In this document: in pieces, positions 19,719 to 31,279 of the stretch
Layout of the letters: every line of letters starts with the position of its first letter
How positions within the stretch are numbered: position 1 is the stretch's first letter
Source: Dendrolimus kikuchii
Taxonomy: Eukaryota > Arthropoda > Insecta > Lepidoptera > Lasiocampidae
Length of the DNA stretch: 64,000 nucleotides
Assembly: GCA_019925095.2 (NCBI GenBank)
Contig: CM034406.1
Span: 8,683,388-8,747,387, forward strand
Reading direction: 5' to 3'
Notes under the pieces: model-generated
The model's database searches: none
Told to the model about the DNA's origin: nothing
What the model saw: only the letters and a program-made list of their open reading frames with translations
Program-made: the position numbers and the translations under genes

Positions 19719-21511
19719 TATAGTGCGTGCAGATCTAGTTGGCCGCGCCTTATGTGATGACAGGGGTGAGGGGGCGGGTTGCCTACTGCTCGCAATGCAC
19801 ATGAGATCAGACAGTGATGACGAATCTCGAGATATCGTGAACAATAATTGTTCAATTATTGAAAAGAATAAATAAAAAACAATTGAACTTTTAGAAGTTT
19901 ATATTGGACCTATCTAATTATATTGTAATTAATAGTAAAATAAACCAAAAACAAATTAAGTATATGAAATTATTCTAACATATTTTAATGATATATGAAA
20001 TTATTTAATTAATATATACTTATATGAAATTACTCTGACATCCTCTGAATCACTTGATTCTGAACTCTCTGAACTTGATTCAGAATAATCTTGTAAGTTT
20101 ATAATGATTTCGTCCATCATAGTATTAAATCTCATATCTTGATTCCAGTATTCTTGTTCGTATTTGTATGTGGTCATCGCATTTTTGCCATTGTTCGGCA
20201 GAGAATTCGGAAAATAGCCTTGTTTGTATTATAATTTTCTCGTCCAATGTAGCATTAATATAATCTCTGGCCAGGCAATTTTTAATATTTGCCCACACAA
20301 GCTCGATCGGGTTGAGGTCTGGATGATATGGAGGTAGTCTTAGAACAGTATGACCTGCAGCTTTCAGAAGTTCATCAATCGTGTATATTTTTTCTGATTG
20401 GGTCGTATTAATCAACCTCAAGAGTTCGGCTTTGATCATCGTGGGAGAAACTGGCACGTTATGATTTTGCAACCAGATCTGCATATTAATTTTCAAACTG
20501 GACATAGTCAGTTTCTTCTCAACTTGCGCACAATGATAGGCAGCATTATGCATAACTATGACTGAGTTAGGTGGAAGTTTAGGTATTAATTTTCGATCAA
20601 CCCAATTGTAAAAATTTGTACAGTTCATGTCTCCATGATAATCCCCCGTTTTTGAATCTGATTTAAAAATTGGCAAAGCATCGTCAACTAACCCGCTCCG
20701 GCTACCAGTGTGAACTATTATTAAACGCCTTCCTTTGCCCTATAGCTGTATAAATTCCAGGCTCCGACGAAGATTGCCAACATTTTTGGACATTGTGACT
20801 TTGGTTAACGAAAGTTTCATCCAAAAAGAATATATTTCGTTTGTCTTCTCTGAATTTTCTTATTGCCCTCAAATATTTCACTCGCCATTCAACAATGTTT
20901 GGTCTCTCTTTTAAAAAGGGTCTCTTCGATTTACATTTTTTAAATGAATATCCCAGTTCGTGCAAAAGTTCTCTTAAAAAAGTTAATCCGCACTCTAAAA
21001 TATTATCCTCTTTAACACAGCATTTAGTTTTCGTAGACTTGGAATTTTTTTCTCTACCGTATAAAACTGATTTATTTTTCTTCTTATCACTCCTAAATCA
21101 AAATCATCAACTTGTATTTTCTTTTTTATTTCTTTTGGTCTCCGCAGAGAACTAAATTTTGCTTCCCCTGTATTTTGCAAGGAAGTTTTACTTTCAGCAA
21201 TCACTCTCCTTACACTTCGTTCTGATATCCCTGTTGCTTCTGCTACTAATTTATGTATATTCGCATCAGTTTTATATTCTAAACTATTGACATCGGCTTT
21301 CCGTTTTTTAAAAAACGTGTGCACTTTAAATATTATTTCCTTAGATAGTCTTTTTATCGGCGGACTAATCTCGCTATTGCAATGTCATGTGCGTTTGCGC
21401 TGCACTGAGTGAGTATTTGATTTTGAGACGAGTAATGACAGCAAGCGCCCCCGCTTCCGTCCCACCGCTCACATAACTAAGGCGCGGCCAACTAGTTCCG
21501 CGCGCACTATA
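19719..21511 (-). mobile_element. Tc1/IS630-like DNA transposon, decayed
   Basis: The termini form inverted repeats: left TATAGTGCGTGCAGATCTAG with 'ttggccgcgcctta', right 'ggcgcggccaactagt' ending GCACTATA at 21511. Between them three minus-strand frames encode a broken transposase. No clear target-site duplication was resolved. Confidence 0.7.
20125..21324 (-). pseudogene. Tc1/IS630-like (DDE_3) transposase remnant
   Basis: Three consecutive open pieces (21324-20995, 20965-20702 and 20676-20125) lie in shifted frames. The first is an N-terminal helix-turn-helix region ('KLVAEATGISERSVRRVI'). The second has 'HELGYSFKKCKSKRPFLKER' and the first catalytic Asp in 'IFFLDETFVNQ'. The third has 'LIPKLPPNSVIVMHNAAYH', where the second catalytic Asp is expected but His (codon 20548-20550) is found, and 'RLPPYHPDLNPIELVWANIK' with the final Glu. 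Two frameshifts and the lost Asp make it inactive. Confidence 0.75.
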
Positions 21512-22344
21512 GTTAAGACAAAATAATATTGTGGAAACATTTTTCTTTTTCTAGTAAATGATATATAATAAATCTATATTAATCTATAATGAGAAACATA
21601 TTTCTGTTTAATTCTTTTATTTGTCCTACACTGACATCTTTCTATATCGAGGGCTTCATAACAAATGGGCGTATGCGCAAAAATGCCATTTTTTTTTTGT
21701 TGTTTACTAAAATCTACACATGTTACAATTTATAAAGTCTTACCACTATGCAATGCAAGTGTACCTAAATAGAAGGGTAATACAAATTTCAGCCTTATAC
21801 AATCAACTAGTTTTGTTTTATTCACAATTTTGTCTCTTGTTCAAACTGTACCTACTTTTTTCTGTACGCCCATTTATTATGAAGCCCTCGATATACAATG
21901 TGTTTAAGAAAGCATTTTCTGCATTCTTTTCTAATTTTAGCATACTATATTCCACTTTCAATTCTTGTTCTAACTGTTGTATAATCTGAAAGCAAGTTAT
22001 TTATTCCTTTCTAATGACCTTGCAGAACCAATTTTATTTACTTTGGCTGAAATGTCTCTTGATAATGTATCAAACCAATTTCTATATGAAGTAAATTATT
22101 ATAATAAATGGGTTTTCAATACATACTTATATTTGCAAAAAATATTTTTTACATCTACAAATTCCCATTCTAAATTTGTGGTAGTTAATGCAGTCAGATT
22201 TTATATGATGTGGATTCAAATCCTGACTTGGAAGTATGCACCATTAAACAATTGTAGACAACACAGCTGCTATTGTGTAAATTCTATATATATCTTTTTT
22301 TTGTAAGTTTTTAAAATAAATTTTCAGTTGAGCTGTGGGTTTAG
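21512..22344. other. AT-rich spacer holding a small MITE
   Basis: Contains the inverted-repeat element at 21643-21895, listed separately. Open frames at 21720-21989 and 21977-22306 are low-complexity and overlap it; no gene is called. Confidence 0.5.
21643..21895. repeat. MITE with about 31-bp terminal inverted repeats
   Basis: TATATCGAGGGCTTCATAAC (21643 onward) through 'gggcgta' at 21673 pairs with 'tacgcccatttattatgaag' through 'ccctcgatata' at 21865-21895, with about two mismatches. No coding potential. Confidence 0.75.
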
Positions 22345-23945
22345 ATCATCCATTCCCAAACTGCGCGATAACGCCCCCTTGTGGGCGCTGCAGGCCTAAA
22401 GGGGGGGCGGTAAGAGACCCAGAAAAAAAATGGGCGCGTTGTGTAGACGCTTGGGGGGCGATTTGTAATTTTATCTAGCTAGGAGGACTCTTAGACACCG
22501 ACTGAACTCTCGACTACAATTTGTGAACATCAACTAATATTAATTAAGAGATTGCTCAAAATTGGTTCGGTATTTCTCTCCGCGTAGTTCATATATCTGT
22601 CCTGTTCTATTGAATAAATGAAATAAAAATCACGTCAATCGGTCGCTCCGTTTCGAAATGAAAGTAGACACAAACAAACAAATAAAAAGTTACAGACACA
22701 CTTTCGCATTTTGATAGTTATTAATATTCCTAGATAGGTAATTTTCGTAAATAATAGACCGTGGGCAACCATGTTTTATCAAGTTTTTGTTAAAGAACCC
22801 GATTTGTGCTTTCCTGTATCGATCGGCTGGTTGAATCTCCAAGTGCAAGGCGATAAACTAAATTTAATTAAAACAAAAAATGTTGCTGCTTTCGCAGCCA
22901 AACTGCTTCTACACAAAAAGAATATGGGCAGACGTGAGTTTCACAGTTTTCCGAATTTATTAGTATGCTGCAGTAACGATGACTTGCTTGCCTACTGCCA
23001 ACATTTGGAAAACCTCCACATTGACTTCACCGAACGATACCAGGACATTTCGAAATTGTAAATACCAGACTGGGTGTTGGATCCGTTTTCAAATGTCAAC
23101 ACAGCAATGTCACCTCAGCTGGAAGAAGAACTTATAGAATTTACAACAAATGAGAAAATAAAAATCAAATTCCAAAATGGCTACCAAGAATTTTGGCTAC
23201 AAAAACCGATGTCAATCGTTCAGCGATTCTTGATAGCATCCCCATCGTCATATTTGTGTGAACGTGGATTTAGTGCTGTAGCAACGCTTACTAAAAAGAG
23301 AAATTGTTTGCATGTTACCAAACGTGGCGACTTGCGGCTGTTCTTGAGTAAATTGGAACCTGATGAACCTCAAGATGTTTTAGATAATATATATTATTAT
23401 ATTAATAATAATAGCTTTAGAAATAAGTTATTTTATACTTTTTAGTTTTTTAGACGAAGTTTTTTATTTTTTTGTTACTTTTTAGTATCTAGCTATGTAT
23501 GGGTAGACCTACGAAACGTGCCGCGCTCCTTAAAAAATATAGGTCCCAAGAAACGGGAACAAAAAAATGTTCGTAAAATGAAAACTACTGGGCCAAACTA
23601 TGTTAAATTTTTAAGGGACCAAATGGCAGCTATTCCGCGTCGAACAAAAAAAGAATCACGTAAATCGGATCATAACGCTCAGAGTAATCGGTGTACATAT
23701 GGAACGGAATGGAAATTTTTTCATAAAAAATGTTCATAAAATGAAAACTACTAGGCCAAACTGTCAAATTTTTAGGGGACCAAATGGCAGCTATTCCGTG
23801 TCGAACAAAAAAAGAATCACGTAAATCGGATCATAAATTTCGGAGTAATCGGTGAACATACATAAAAAAAACAAACAAACAAAAAACAAAGATTCCGACG
23901 AATTGAGAACCTCCTCCTTTTTTTGAAGTCGGTTAAAAAAAACAC
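22345..23945 (+). mobile_element. hAT transposon remnant (SCAND3/ZBED5-like)
   Basis: The left edge 'ccattcccaaactgcgcgat' resembles the 'cagtggttcccaaact' start of many hAT elements. Transposase C-terminal coding sequence follows (22771-23445), and then family H sequence ending 'aagtcggttaaaaa' at about 23938. The matching right-hand hAT terminus was not found, so the element is incomplete or joined to family H by later events. Confidence 0.6.
22771..23445 (+). pseudogene. hAT-family transposase C-terminal part
   Basis: One reading frame is broken only by a TAA at 23059-23061. The second half carries the hAT dimerisation signature 'SPSSYLCERGFSAVATLTKK', as in SCAND3/ZBED5-type domesticated and active hAT proteins. 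The BED finger and the catalytic first Asp region are missing upstream. The last residues run into family H repeat sequence. Confidence 0.7.
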
Positions 23946-24320
23946 TTGATTATAACAAATTTAAAGATCATTAATTATTATAGGATAGTCTATAATGTTT
24001 AGCAACCCAGTGGCGGTATCGTGTACAAGCGCGCTTAGACAGTTCTCTGATAATGGGCGCATTTTACAATTTCAACTTTGACAATAAAGGAAAACATCAT
24101 GATGAAACATGCAAGATAACCCATGTATGAAACCCGTATCTTGTGTGGCAGATAAACTGTCCTTATATAGAAAGTTTAGGATACAAGCCTGAAATTAAAA
24201 CCATGGAAAAAACTAGTATTCTTCTTCCACGGAAGGTTCTTAATAGGGCCGATTCATACCGGAACGGCAGAGCCGGCTCGCGTCGCCGACCGTGATGTAC
24301 CATAGTAATTAGCTTATGCT
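23946..24320. other. Spacer before the R1-like insertion
   Basis: Nothing is recognised. A GC-rich patch at 24255-24300 ('ggctcgcgtcgccgaccgtg') is echoed at about 24998-25025 on the far side of the insertion. Confidence 0.4.
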
Positions 24321-24335
24321 TGGTATCCATACTTA

Positions 24336-24967
24336 CCCATGGTCGGGAGCTCCACCGGATGGGACGCCGTCTCCTCCTGCGAGCAAGTCATGTTTGCGAA
24401 GGAGGAGGCGGAACGGGAGCGTGAGCGTAATTCCCTGCTCCGCTCCCGCCAAAGAAGGACGCGCCGACGCCGGAGGTCGGATAGTGACCTTTGGCCGCCG
24501 TAAGCGGGCGGCGCGGGTGGGGCCCCTAGGGGTATAGGGGTTCTCACTCACCCACACATGCCGTCGAGATGAGAGCGCGAGTGTGCCGCGCTCGCTCATC
24601 TCTCTTCCCGTAGGGCAAGTTACAGACCGCCCCACGCACGGATCAGACCTAGAAGTAGCCGGGGAACACGTCCCCTGGCATAGGAAGAGGCCCAGTGAGC
24701 GGGGCCCACGCCTGCCAGGGTACGCGGATTTGGGAAGCCCGCGTTCACGTAGCCCTGGCATAAGGCGCAGGACGAAACACCCAGGGGTTTTAGTGGGTAT
24801 CCCTAACTGGGGCGTGGCAATAGCGTGGCACCAGTTCTGACTGGCACGTTAGTGCCACCCCGATCTGGCGAATCCCATACTCACACGGGTCGCGACCATC
24901 CCCCCAGTCTTCTGTGCCTGTCGCGGCTTAATCCTCAAACGGATTTCCCCTGGCCAAAAAAAAAACA
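24336..24967 (+). mobile_element. R1-like LINE 3' fragment with 15-bp target-site duplication
   Basis: The start encodes 'GWDAVSSCEQVMFAKEEAER' and an Arg-rich tail ending at a stop near 24503, the C terminus of R1-clade ORF2. A GC-rich 3' UTR and an A run follow. Perfect TGGTATCCATACTTA flanks it at 24321-24335 and 24968-24982. Confidence 0.85.
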
Positions 24968-25225
24968 TGGTATCCATACTTATGCGGGAAGCGCGCGACC
25001 TCGCGTCGCCGGCGGGCAGTACCATTGATAAGACACGAATGGCCGCGCGACATACTAGAGCTTTTCAAGCGATACTGGTCTTTTAATTACAGAGATAAGA
25101 TTAAAATTTATTTCACACTTGAACGTTCTCGCCGCGCTGCTGCTTTCCCGGTGTGAATTCAGCCATAGGCCTATTTTTCTTTTAATCTACATGTAGATAT
25201 AATATTTTCTTAAGTTTTCGCGACT

Positions 25226-25770
25226 AGTATACATAATAAAACTACGTTTTAACGATTTTAAGCGCGGTAATTTATTTGATTTTAATTATTCCGACGTTTC
25301 GACCACTTTTCAGTAACCAATTTTCACTATTAAGACCCAAACCCAGCAAAAACCAACTGCCAGACCTCAAGACACTGTAAGTTCTTTCTGCGCACCGGAA
25401 CAAAAACCAACTTGATTAATTTCTTTTTCCTCCCACCCATTTTAATATTATGTAAATTATTAGTGCTAGGCAAGGTTGCTGAAGAGTTTCTTGCGCCGCT
25501 TCTTCTCTACACTCAACACAACATGATGCAAAGCGGTGGTAAATTAGATTAGGCTCCCATAGGGTAAATAATAAGTATAAACAAAATTAAACTAAACAAT
25601 TAAAAAGAACAAGTTGGCGGTAGGCTAAATAAAACTTTAACAATACTCATTGACACTTGACATCTATGTCTTCCATGATCACGGCTACTGAAAAGTGACC
25701 GAAACATCGGAATAATAAAAATTAAATTAATTACCACGCTTAACACCGTTAAAACGTAGTTTTATTATAA
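25226..25770. mobile_element. MITE with about 90-bp inverted repeats, carrying a LINE end
   Basis: The left arm (25226-25318: 'ataataaaactacgttttaa', 'ttattccgacgtttcg', 'cacttttcagta') pairs with the right arm (25675-25770: 'tactgaaaagtgaccgaaac', 'ttaaaacgtagttttattat'). The interior at about 25450-25600 matches the end of a jockey-like 3' UTR ('ttgcgccgcttcttctc'), so a LINE tail sits between the arms. No ORF. Confidence 0.7.
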
Positions 25771-26521
25771 ATGTAGATAGTTTTTAGATTATTTTGAAAG
25801 TCGAAATATTCAATTTTATTTTAATTATATTAGTTTCTACATACAGACTGTAATACTTCAAAAGAATTTTCTTAAGAAATGTGTTGTTGGTCATATAAAA
25901 GTAAGTAGACACTGTATAGGGTGAAACAACTACAAAATATCAATAACAACTCTTTTCTATTATTGAGTAGATGAAATTAAACTTACTGTGGTATTAGTTA
26001 TGATGTACTAAGATTATTAAGAAAATGCAAGGTCTCATGTAAAAACCAGGTTCAAAGTTTTATTACACAAATAGATTGTCAGGTACTTTATTTCTTTTAC
26101 ATATAGCAAACGGAGATAAATACAACATGATTTAAAATGTCTCTTTATAATGGTAACCCTTTATGTTTTCTGAGATTGTAAGCTACCAAACTTATAAAAG
26201 TTTATCATGTGGCTTACCAATGGTTTGTAAGTTAAAAATTTAGATTATAAACTACTAGTTCTTACAATATTTAACTGTCGTACAATCTCACAGAAAAAAG
26301 TTACCAAAAGATACAAATACATAAATGGATAATCTATATTGGGCACTATCTACAATATCCTAATCATTGACATCTATTGAAAATTGTGATCATTGTTTTA
26401 CTATTTAATAATCTAAAAATTTGTATCAAATACCAATTAATTTTTAGTATTATCAAGACTAATAAATGCAGAGTAAATTTATTCTACACAGTATATTATA
26501 CCAACAAAAGCATACAACAAA
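25771..26521. other. 3' flank of the zinc-finger gene
   Basis: AT-rich. On the minus strand an AATAAA (26478-26483) lies about 40 nt past the stop codon of the zinc-finger gene. Nothing else is clear. Confidence 0.5.
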
Positions 26522-27917
26522 TTAATATTCCTCATCAAAGAAAACATTGTCTACAACAATTTCTAAAATCATATCATTAGCATCAACATCATGCATTTTG
26601 TTATGTTTCTGCAACACTCTTTTATTTGCAAAACTCTTTCCACATATTAAACATGATATTTCTTTTTTATCATGGGATTCTCTGTGTATTTTTAAACCAG
26701 AAACAGTTGCAAAACCTTTATAGCAAACATTGCATTTATGTGGCCGATCTGTTGTATGGGTATGCGCAACATGAACTCTTAGGGAATGCTTAGTACTGAA
26801 ACTCCTATCACAATCTTGGTACACACAGAGGAAAGGCCTAGGCCTCTCCTGGCCAGTATGAACCATACTGTGAGCTTTCAAATAAGATGCTCTACTGTAA
26901 GTTTTTGGGCAATGTGCACAAGCAAATTTCTCCCCATTATGTCCTTTAAGATGCATCATCAATGTTGATTTTGCTGTGAATTTTTTTCCACATGTTACAC
27001 AGACAAATAACTTTCTGTTACTAGAGTGTGCAACACGAAAATGTTCCTTCAGTGATTGTCTAGATTTGTATGTTTTGTTGCAAAATCCACATTTGAATTG
27101 AGCTGCTTCCCTATGTGAAATTGAATGTTGCCTCAAACCACTTGACGTATGAAATCTCTTCCCACACTTGGGACATAAAAATTTTCTAACATCAGAATGC
27201 TTAGTCATATGGTACTTTAAACCATATATTCTTGTAAATGACTTCATACAAATTGTACAAGCATATTTCTTATCACCTTCCTTTCTAGGCAGCTGTTCTG
27301 TAGATGTTATCTCTGTCACTGGTGGCAAGGGTGTTAACTCCTTATTATTGGGTAAGTTTTCAAAATCCAAGGAAGGATTACTAAACAATGGGACATCATA
27401 CTCATGGTCTTGATAAACTACATTAATATCTATGGAATCTATGTCAGTCCTCTGAAGGTTTGTAGGGGACTGCATCATAAGGATTTGGGATAGAGTTGAG
27501 TTTGCTTTCAGACAATTCAATTTGAAGTTGTAAGCGACTAGAGCTGTGGACACACACGTTGAGCATATTCCTTGTGGCCAATTTTCTTCGTCGTTATTCT
27601 GTAATTTGAGGAAATAATTTTAAAAGGTAAAAATATTACAGCTATTTTTAATAAATTTAGTATGTTTTTACTTATTTAATAAACCTCATTTCAGAATCAG
27701 TCATTAGAATAATACTTTATGGTAAAGCTCCATAACAATTAAAACTGCTCACCTCTAAACAATTAAGGAAAACTAATATATCGATGAGTTTAACCTTAAT
27801 CATCTCGTGTTCAATCAAGTCTTGTATGTTTAAAAACATTGAAGGATCCGATTCCATGAGGCAGGTACGGCATATATTCTTGGTAAGAGGTAGAATCAAA
27901 TTGGAGAATTCCATCAT
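26522..27917 (-). CDS. ZAD and C2H2 zinc-finger protein
   Basis: This is a probable nuclear DNA-binding transcription factor of the insect ZAD class. Two coding exons, 27917-27753 and 27598-26522, join in phase 0 with GT-AG junctions and give 413 residues. The N-terminal ZAD zinc-binding module is split by the intron: its first Cys pair is in exon 1 ('NICRTCLMES') and the second is in exon 2 ('PQGICSTCVSTAL'). A linker follows, then eight C2H2 fingers from about residue 160, for example 'YACTICMKSF', 'FLCPKCGKRF', 'FKCGFCNKTY', 'FVCVTCGKKF', 'FACAHCPKTY', 'FLCVYQDCDRSF', 'HKCNVCYKGF' and 'ISCLICGKSF'. The tail is acidic (FFDEEY). The specific orthologue and target are not identifiable from sequence alone. 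Two adjacent ATGs (27917, 27914) could start it. Confidence 0.93.
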
Positions 27918-28589
27918 CGCCGTTATTAATACACTTATCGAAAAGGAAAACTTAGCATAAGGTAAATTTGAACAACGACATTTTATTTTAGTTTAAAAGT
28001 AGCATTTATGTACGATCCAGAAATCTGTCATTATCTGTGGAATGGATGTCATAAGTTCAGGATCTCCAGATTGAATTTACCAAAAGTCCCCAAGCGCCGA
28101 AAAATATCCGAAACACGATTGAAGGGTACAGGTAACTAAGGAGAACCGTCTCATATGGGTGGAAAGTTGAAAAAGTGTCCAGTTATAAACAGTAACTAAT
28201 AGTACAAACCCCTCCGAAATAGCGCTAACGTAGGCAAATGGTGTAGTATGAACGTAACAGTTGTTAACGGATTGAAGTATGCTTAGTTAGAAAATTTAAT
28301 CTAAAAATATTACATTTTCTAACGCGGGATTATTAATTTTATAAAACTAAAATACTCTATAATAATCTATAATAACTTTGACGCTTTCTTCAAAATTCAC
28401 GCTGATGCTAAAGTCGCGTTACCCTAATTTAATACATTTTGATGGACACTTCTTCATATACAGAGATGGTTCTCCTTACCTCTACCTTCCATAAAACACG
28501 ATACTATTTCAGAAACTTTCCCCATACATATTATTGGACGACAAATTTGGACAAGTGCGTTTCAAACCACGCATTTATTTTATTTTATG
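27918..28589. other. 5' flank of the zinc-finger gene
   Basis: Presumed promoter area of the zinc-finger gene; no motif stands out. An open frame at 28439-28729 runs into repeat family C and is not a gene. Confidence 0.4.
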
Positions 28590-28890
28590 TTCAAGGCTTG
28601 GCAACTAGGCCTTTAAGCCAGGCGCAGTTGTATTGTAGGCTACAATCCACACCATTCAACGGAGTTCTTGTGAAAACTCGAAAGGAGTCATTTGGCTATA
28701 TAGTTCACATTTCTCACAAAAACACATAATTACTACTCAAAAACTATCAATATCCTACAACTATTGTCCATTTTAGAGTAATTTTACACATTTTTAGAAA
28801 ATAAAACTGCACAGCACAACATCTCCTTTCAGTTCCCGCCAAAAACTCCTCAAACCACGCACATTGAAAGATTTTGTAGAAGCTACAAAC
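28590..28890. repeat. Repeat family C, uninterrupted copy
   Basis: Shares 'aagccaggcgcagttgtatt', 'ccacaccattcaacggagtt', 'tcacaaaaacacataattac' and 'gcacagcacaacatctcctt' with the split copy at 37445-37597 plus 38486-38590. This copy shows the uninterrupted junction 'aaaactatcaatatcctaca'. Confidence 0.75.
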
Positions 28891-29193
28891 GTTTGTTATT
28901 TTTTTAACCAGCTTAAAAAAAAGGAGGAGGTTTTCACTCGTAGTGTAAATATTGATTACATAACCAAAAACCATCACGATTGTTTAGGGACATCTTTAGA
29001 TTAACTTTTATTAGCAATTTCACGCTATGTCAAAATTTTATGGCATTTTTAATAAAGCCAGATGAGATTGAATACATCCCCAATTTCACAAGAGCTGAAA
29101 TTTTCGCCCCAAAATGACCCCAAGGAATTTCGGCCCAAATTTTCCAACTACAAAATATTCCCAACTGGGATAGATTCCCATAAGGGTACCCTA

Positions 29194-30413
29194 CATTTTT
29201 TTTTTTTGAGGGGAGGGAAAATTCTTAACCGATTTACGCACAAACTGGGCCGTTGCTAGGGGAACGACACGCGTCGGTCGGGGGCGATAATACTGCAGCA
29301 ATAGTATGCTCTTGGCAGTGCTCCGTCCGCGATCGACGTCACAGAATAGTGTGGAAGACTTCGAGTGTTGCTACACGAGCGAGCAACCCCAATACCCACT
29401 AAAAACCCCCTCCTACCTGTCGACCCTGCGCTTTTGTTTATGTTGGAAAGGCTGAGATTTAGAACATAGTTACGCCCAGTCGATCCAGCGCAATAAAGTG
29501 CCTGGAGTGTGTCCTGGGAGAATACACCCCACTTCGTTGTGCGTGGGTAGAAGGTCCTTTGCTCTCCTAGCAAGCTAAAGGCCCCCCGCGGTAAACGGAA
29601 CCTAACTCAGGGAGGGAAGTAATGCGCGTACTTGCCTCTCCGGGTGCCAGCTGTAGGCCGGCGACCTCGAGAAGACGCATTAGCACGCGCTGCAGGACTT
29701 CTCTCCCTATCGCGTTCTGCGGCCTCCTTGAGTGACATTACTGTCTCACAAAAAGTAACCGCAGCCCCCCAATTGTCGCCGCTCTGCAGCATGGCCTTGA
29801 CCAAGTCGCAGAGCGAATCGACCGGACCTATGTGCGTCTCAAGTTCGAAACGCTGCGGCGCCCATGCGGCGCGCTCGACTAGCGTGTGTAACGCCGTGTC
29901 GGGCGTGCCGCACTGGCGGCAGTCCGGGGAAGGAAAGCAGCCCACAATGCGATACAGATACTTATCGAAACATCCGTGTCCGGTAAGTATCTGCGTCGTC
30001 CTGAAGGTCAGGGTGCCGCTGGTGCGGTTGACCCATTCCGTCAGCTGTGGCCTGATTGCATCCACCGTGTAGCCGCCATAGGCCGCAGGGTTATCGAGCT
30101 CTTGAGACCAGACGGCGATCATGGAGGCGGTTTCCCGCTTCCTGATCGCCTCGATTTCGACCTGACAGAAGGTCAGGCCACTAGCTAGGGCATCCTGCCG
30201 GATGCGACGCACCTCTGTCAGGCCGTACGCCTGGAGATGCCAGGGCGGATTGCCTGCCAGGAAGGTGGCCGCCGTCCGCGACACTGTGCGATACCCCCGT
30301 ATGGTCCTCACGGCCAGAACCTACTGCGCCCGGTGCAGCAGGGTTCTGTTGTGGCGGTGAAGTGCAGTGGACCAGACGGGTGCACCGTACAGCGCCATAT
30401 TCCTCAGGATGCC
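29194..30413 (-). mobile_element. R1-like LINE 3' part with 12-bp target-site duplication
   Basis: Minus strand: a poly-A end (T run at about 29196-29207), a 3' UTR, then ORF2 C-terminal coding sequence up to about 30413. Perfect AAGGGTACCCTA flanks it at 29182-29193 and 30414-30425. The target is centred on the palindrome GGGTACCC. Confidence 0.85.
29607..30413 (-). pseudogene. R1-clade ORF2 C-terminal fragment
   Basis: It begins after the catalytic RT core ('ALYGAPVWSTALHRHNRTLL'), with a stop codon before 'VLAVRTIRGYRTVS'. It then reads 'ILTGHGCFDKYLYRI', the knuckle 'CRQCGTPDTALHTL' with part of the expected CCHC spacing (the last Cys appears replaced), and 'EAAERDRERSPAARANA' with a basic tail. 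R1 elements classically target 28S rDNA; this copy is not in rDNA. Confidence 0.75.
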
Positions 30414-30425
30414 AAGGGTACCCTA

Positions 30426-31268
30426 TATAAGTTGACTCTTGTCAAATTTTAACCGATAGTAGGTAAATGAAGGTAAGATATGGGAACCGGGCCTTAATCA
30501 CTCTCCAGTCTCCTATTAGGTACTCTGTGTTTTAAACGAAGTCACTAAAGATGGAAACATACTATAAAGTATTAACAATCAACATAACCGATGCTACTTG
30601 GCGGTGAAATGCACTATTTTTAACCCACTTAAAAAGGAGGAGGTTCTTTTGTAAATATTTATTGTTAAGTATGTTTAACCAAAAGCCTTTCTTGTTGCTA
30701 AACCGATTTTGATAATTCTTTTTGTATTGGAATTAGCAAAAGTACAAATTACGATATTTTACTATGTCTTAGAATAAATCTATAAATGCATAAAATACAT
30801 AGTTATCTCCATAAGAAAAAGAAATATGCTATACTAATATTGAATATATTTCGTTTTAAAGTTTCAATATTTTTTATCTGTTCCACAAGCACGCAAAACG
30901 GTAACCGCCATAGTGTGATGTCACTGTCCTATAAACAACAACAAACTACGAGAATTATTCTCGGAGAAAATACTATGTACATAATATCTAAATAATCAGT
31001 AACAACTGTAAACGTCTCTTGATTTCCTGACTTCGATTTTGTTATTTGGTTTCTCCAACATTTATTTATATTTCGTTTATATCATATATTAAAGTATATA
31101 ATACGATTTTATTTATGCTGATAGTATGAATTTGCCAAGAATAAGTTCCGACTTCTGTTCTGCCGAACTAAAAAGTTGTTAAACTGTGATGAAGTGCCAT
31201 GTAAGTATTTCTAGTGGCCTAATTCCCTTTACAAATTTAAAAAACGCGGATCTGTAAATGCTTACAAA
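30426..31268. other. AT-rich spacer with a family H end fragment
   Basis: 'aaaaaggaggaggttctttt' near 30630-30660 is the terminal motif of family H. Otherwise nothing is recognised. Confidence 0.4.
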
Positions 31269-31279
31269 CTAAATATACT

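Noticed and set aside
24316..25028. Several overlapping GC-rich frames on both strands
   Set aside because: They are by-products of the GC-rich R1-like 3' UTR; only the short ORF2 tail at its start is meaningful.
29632..30072. A 146-codon plus-strand frame over the R1-like element
   Set aside because: It is antisense to the recognisable ORF2 tail; GC-rich LINE DNA gives long spurious frames.
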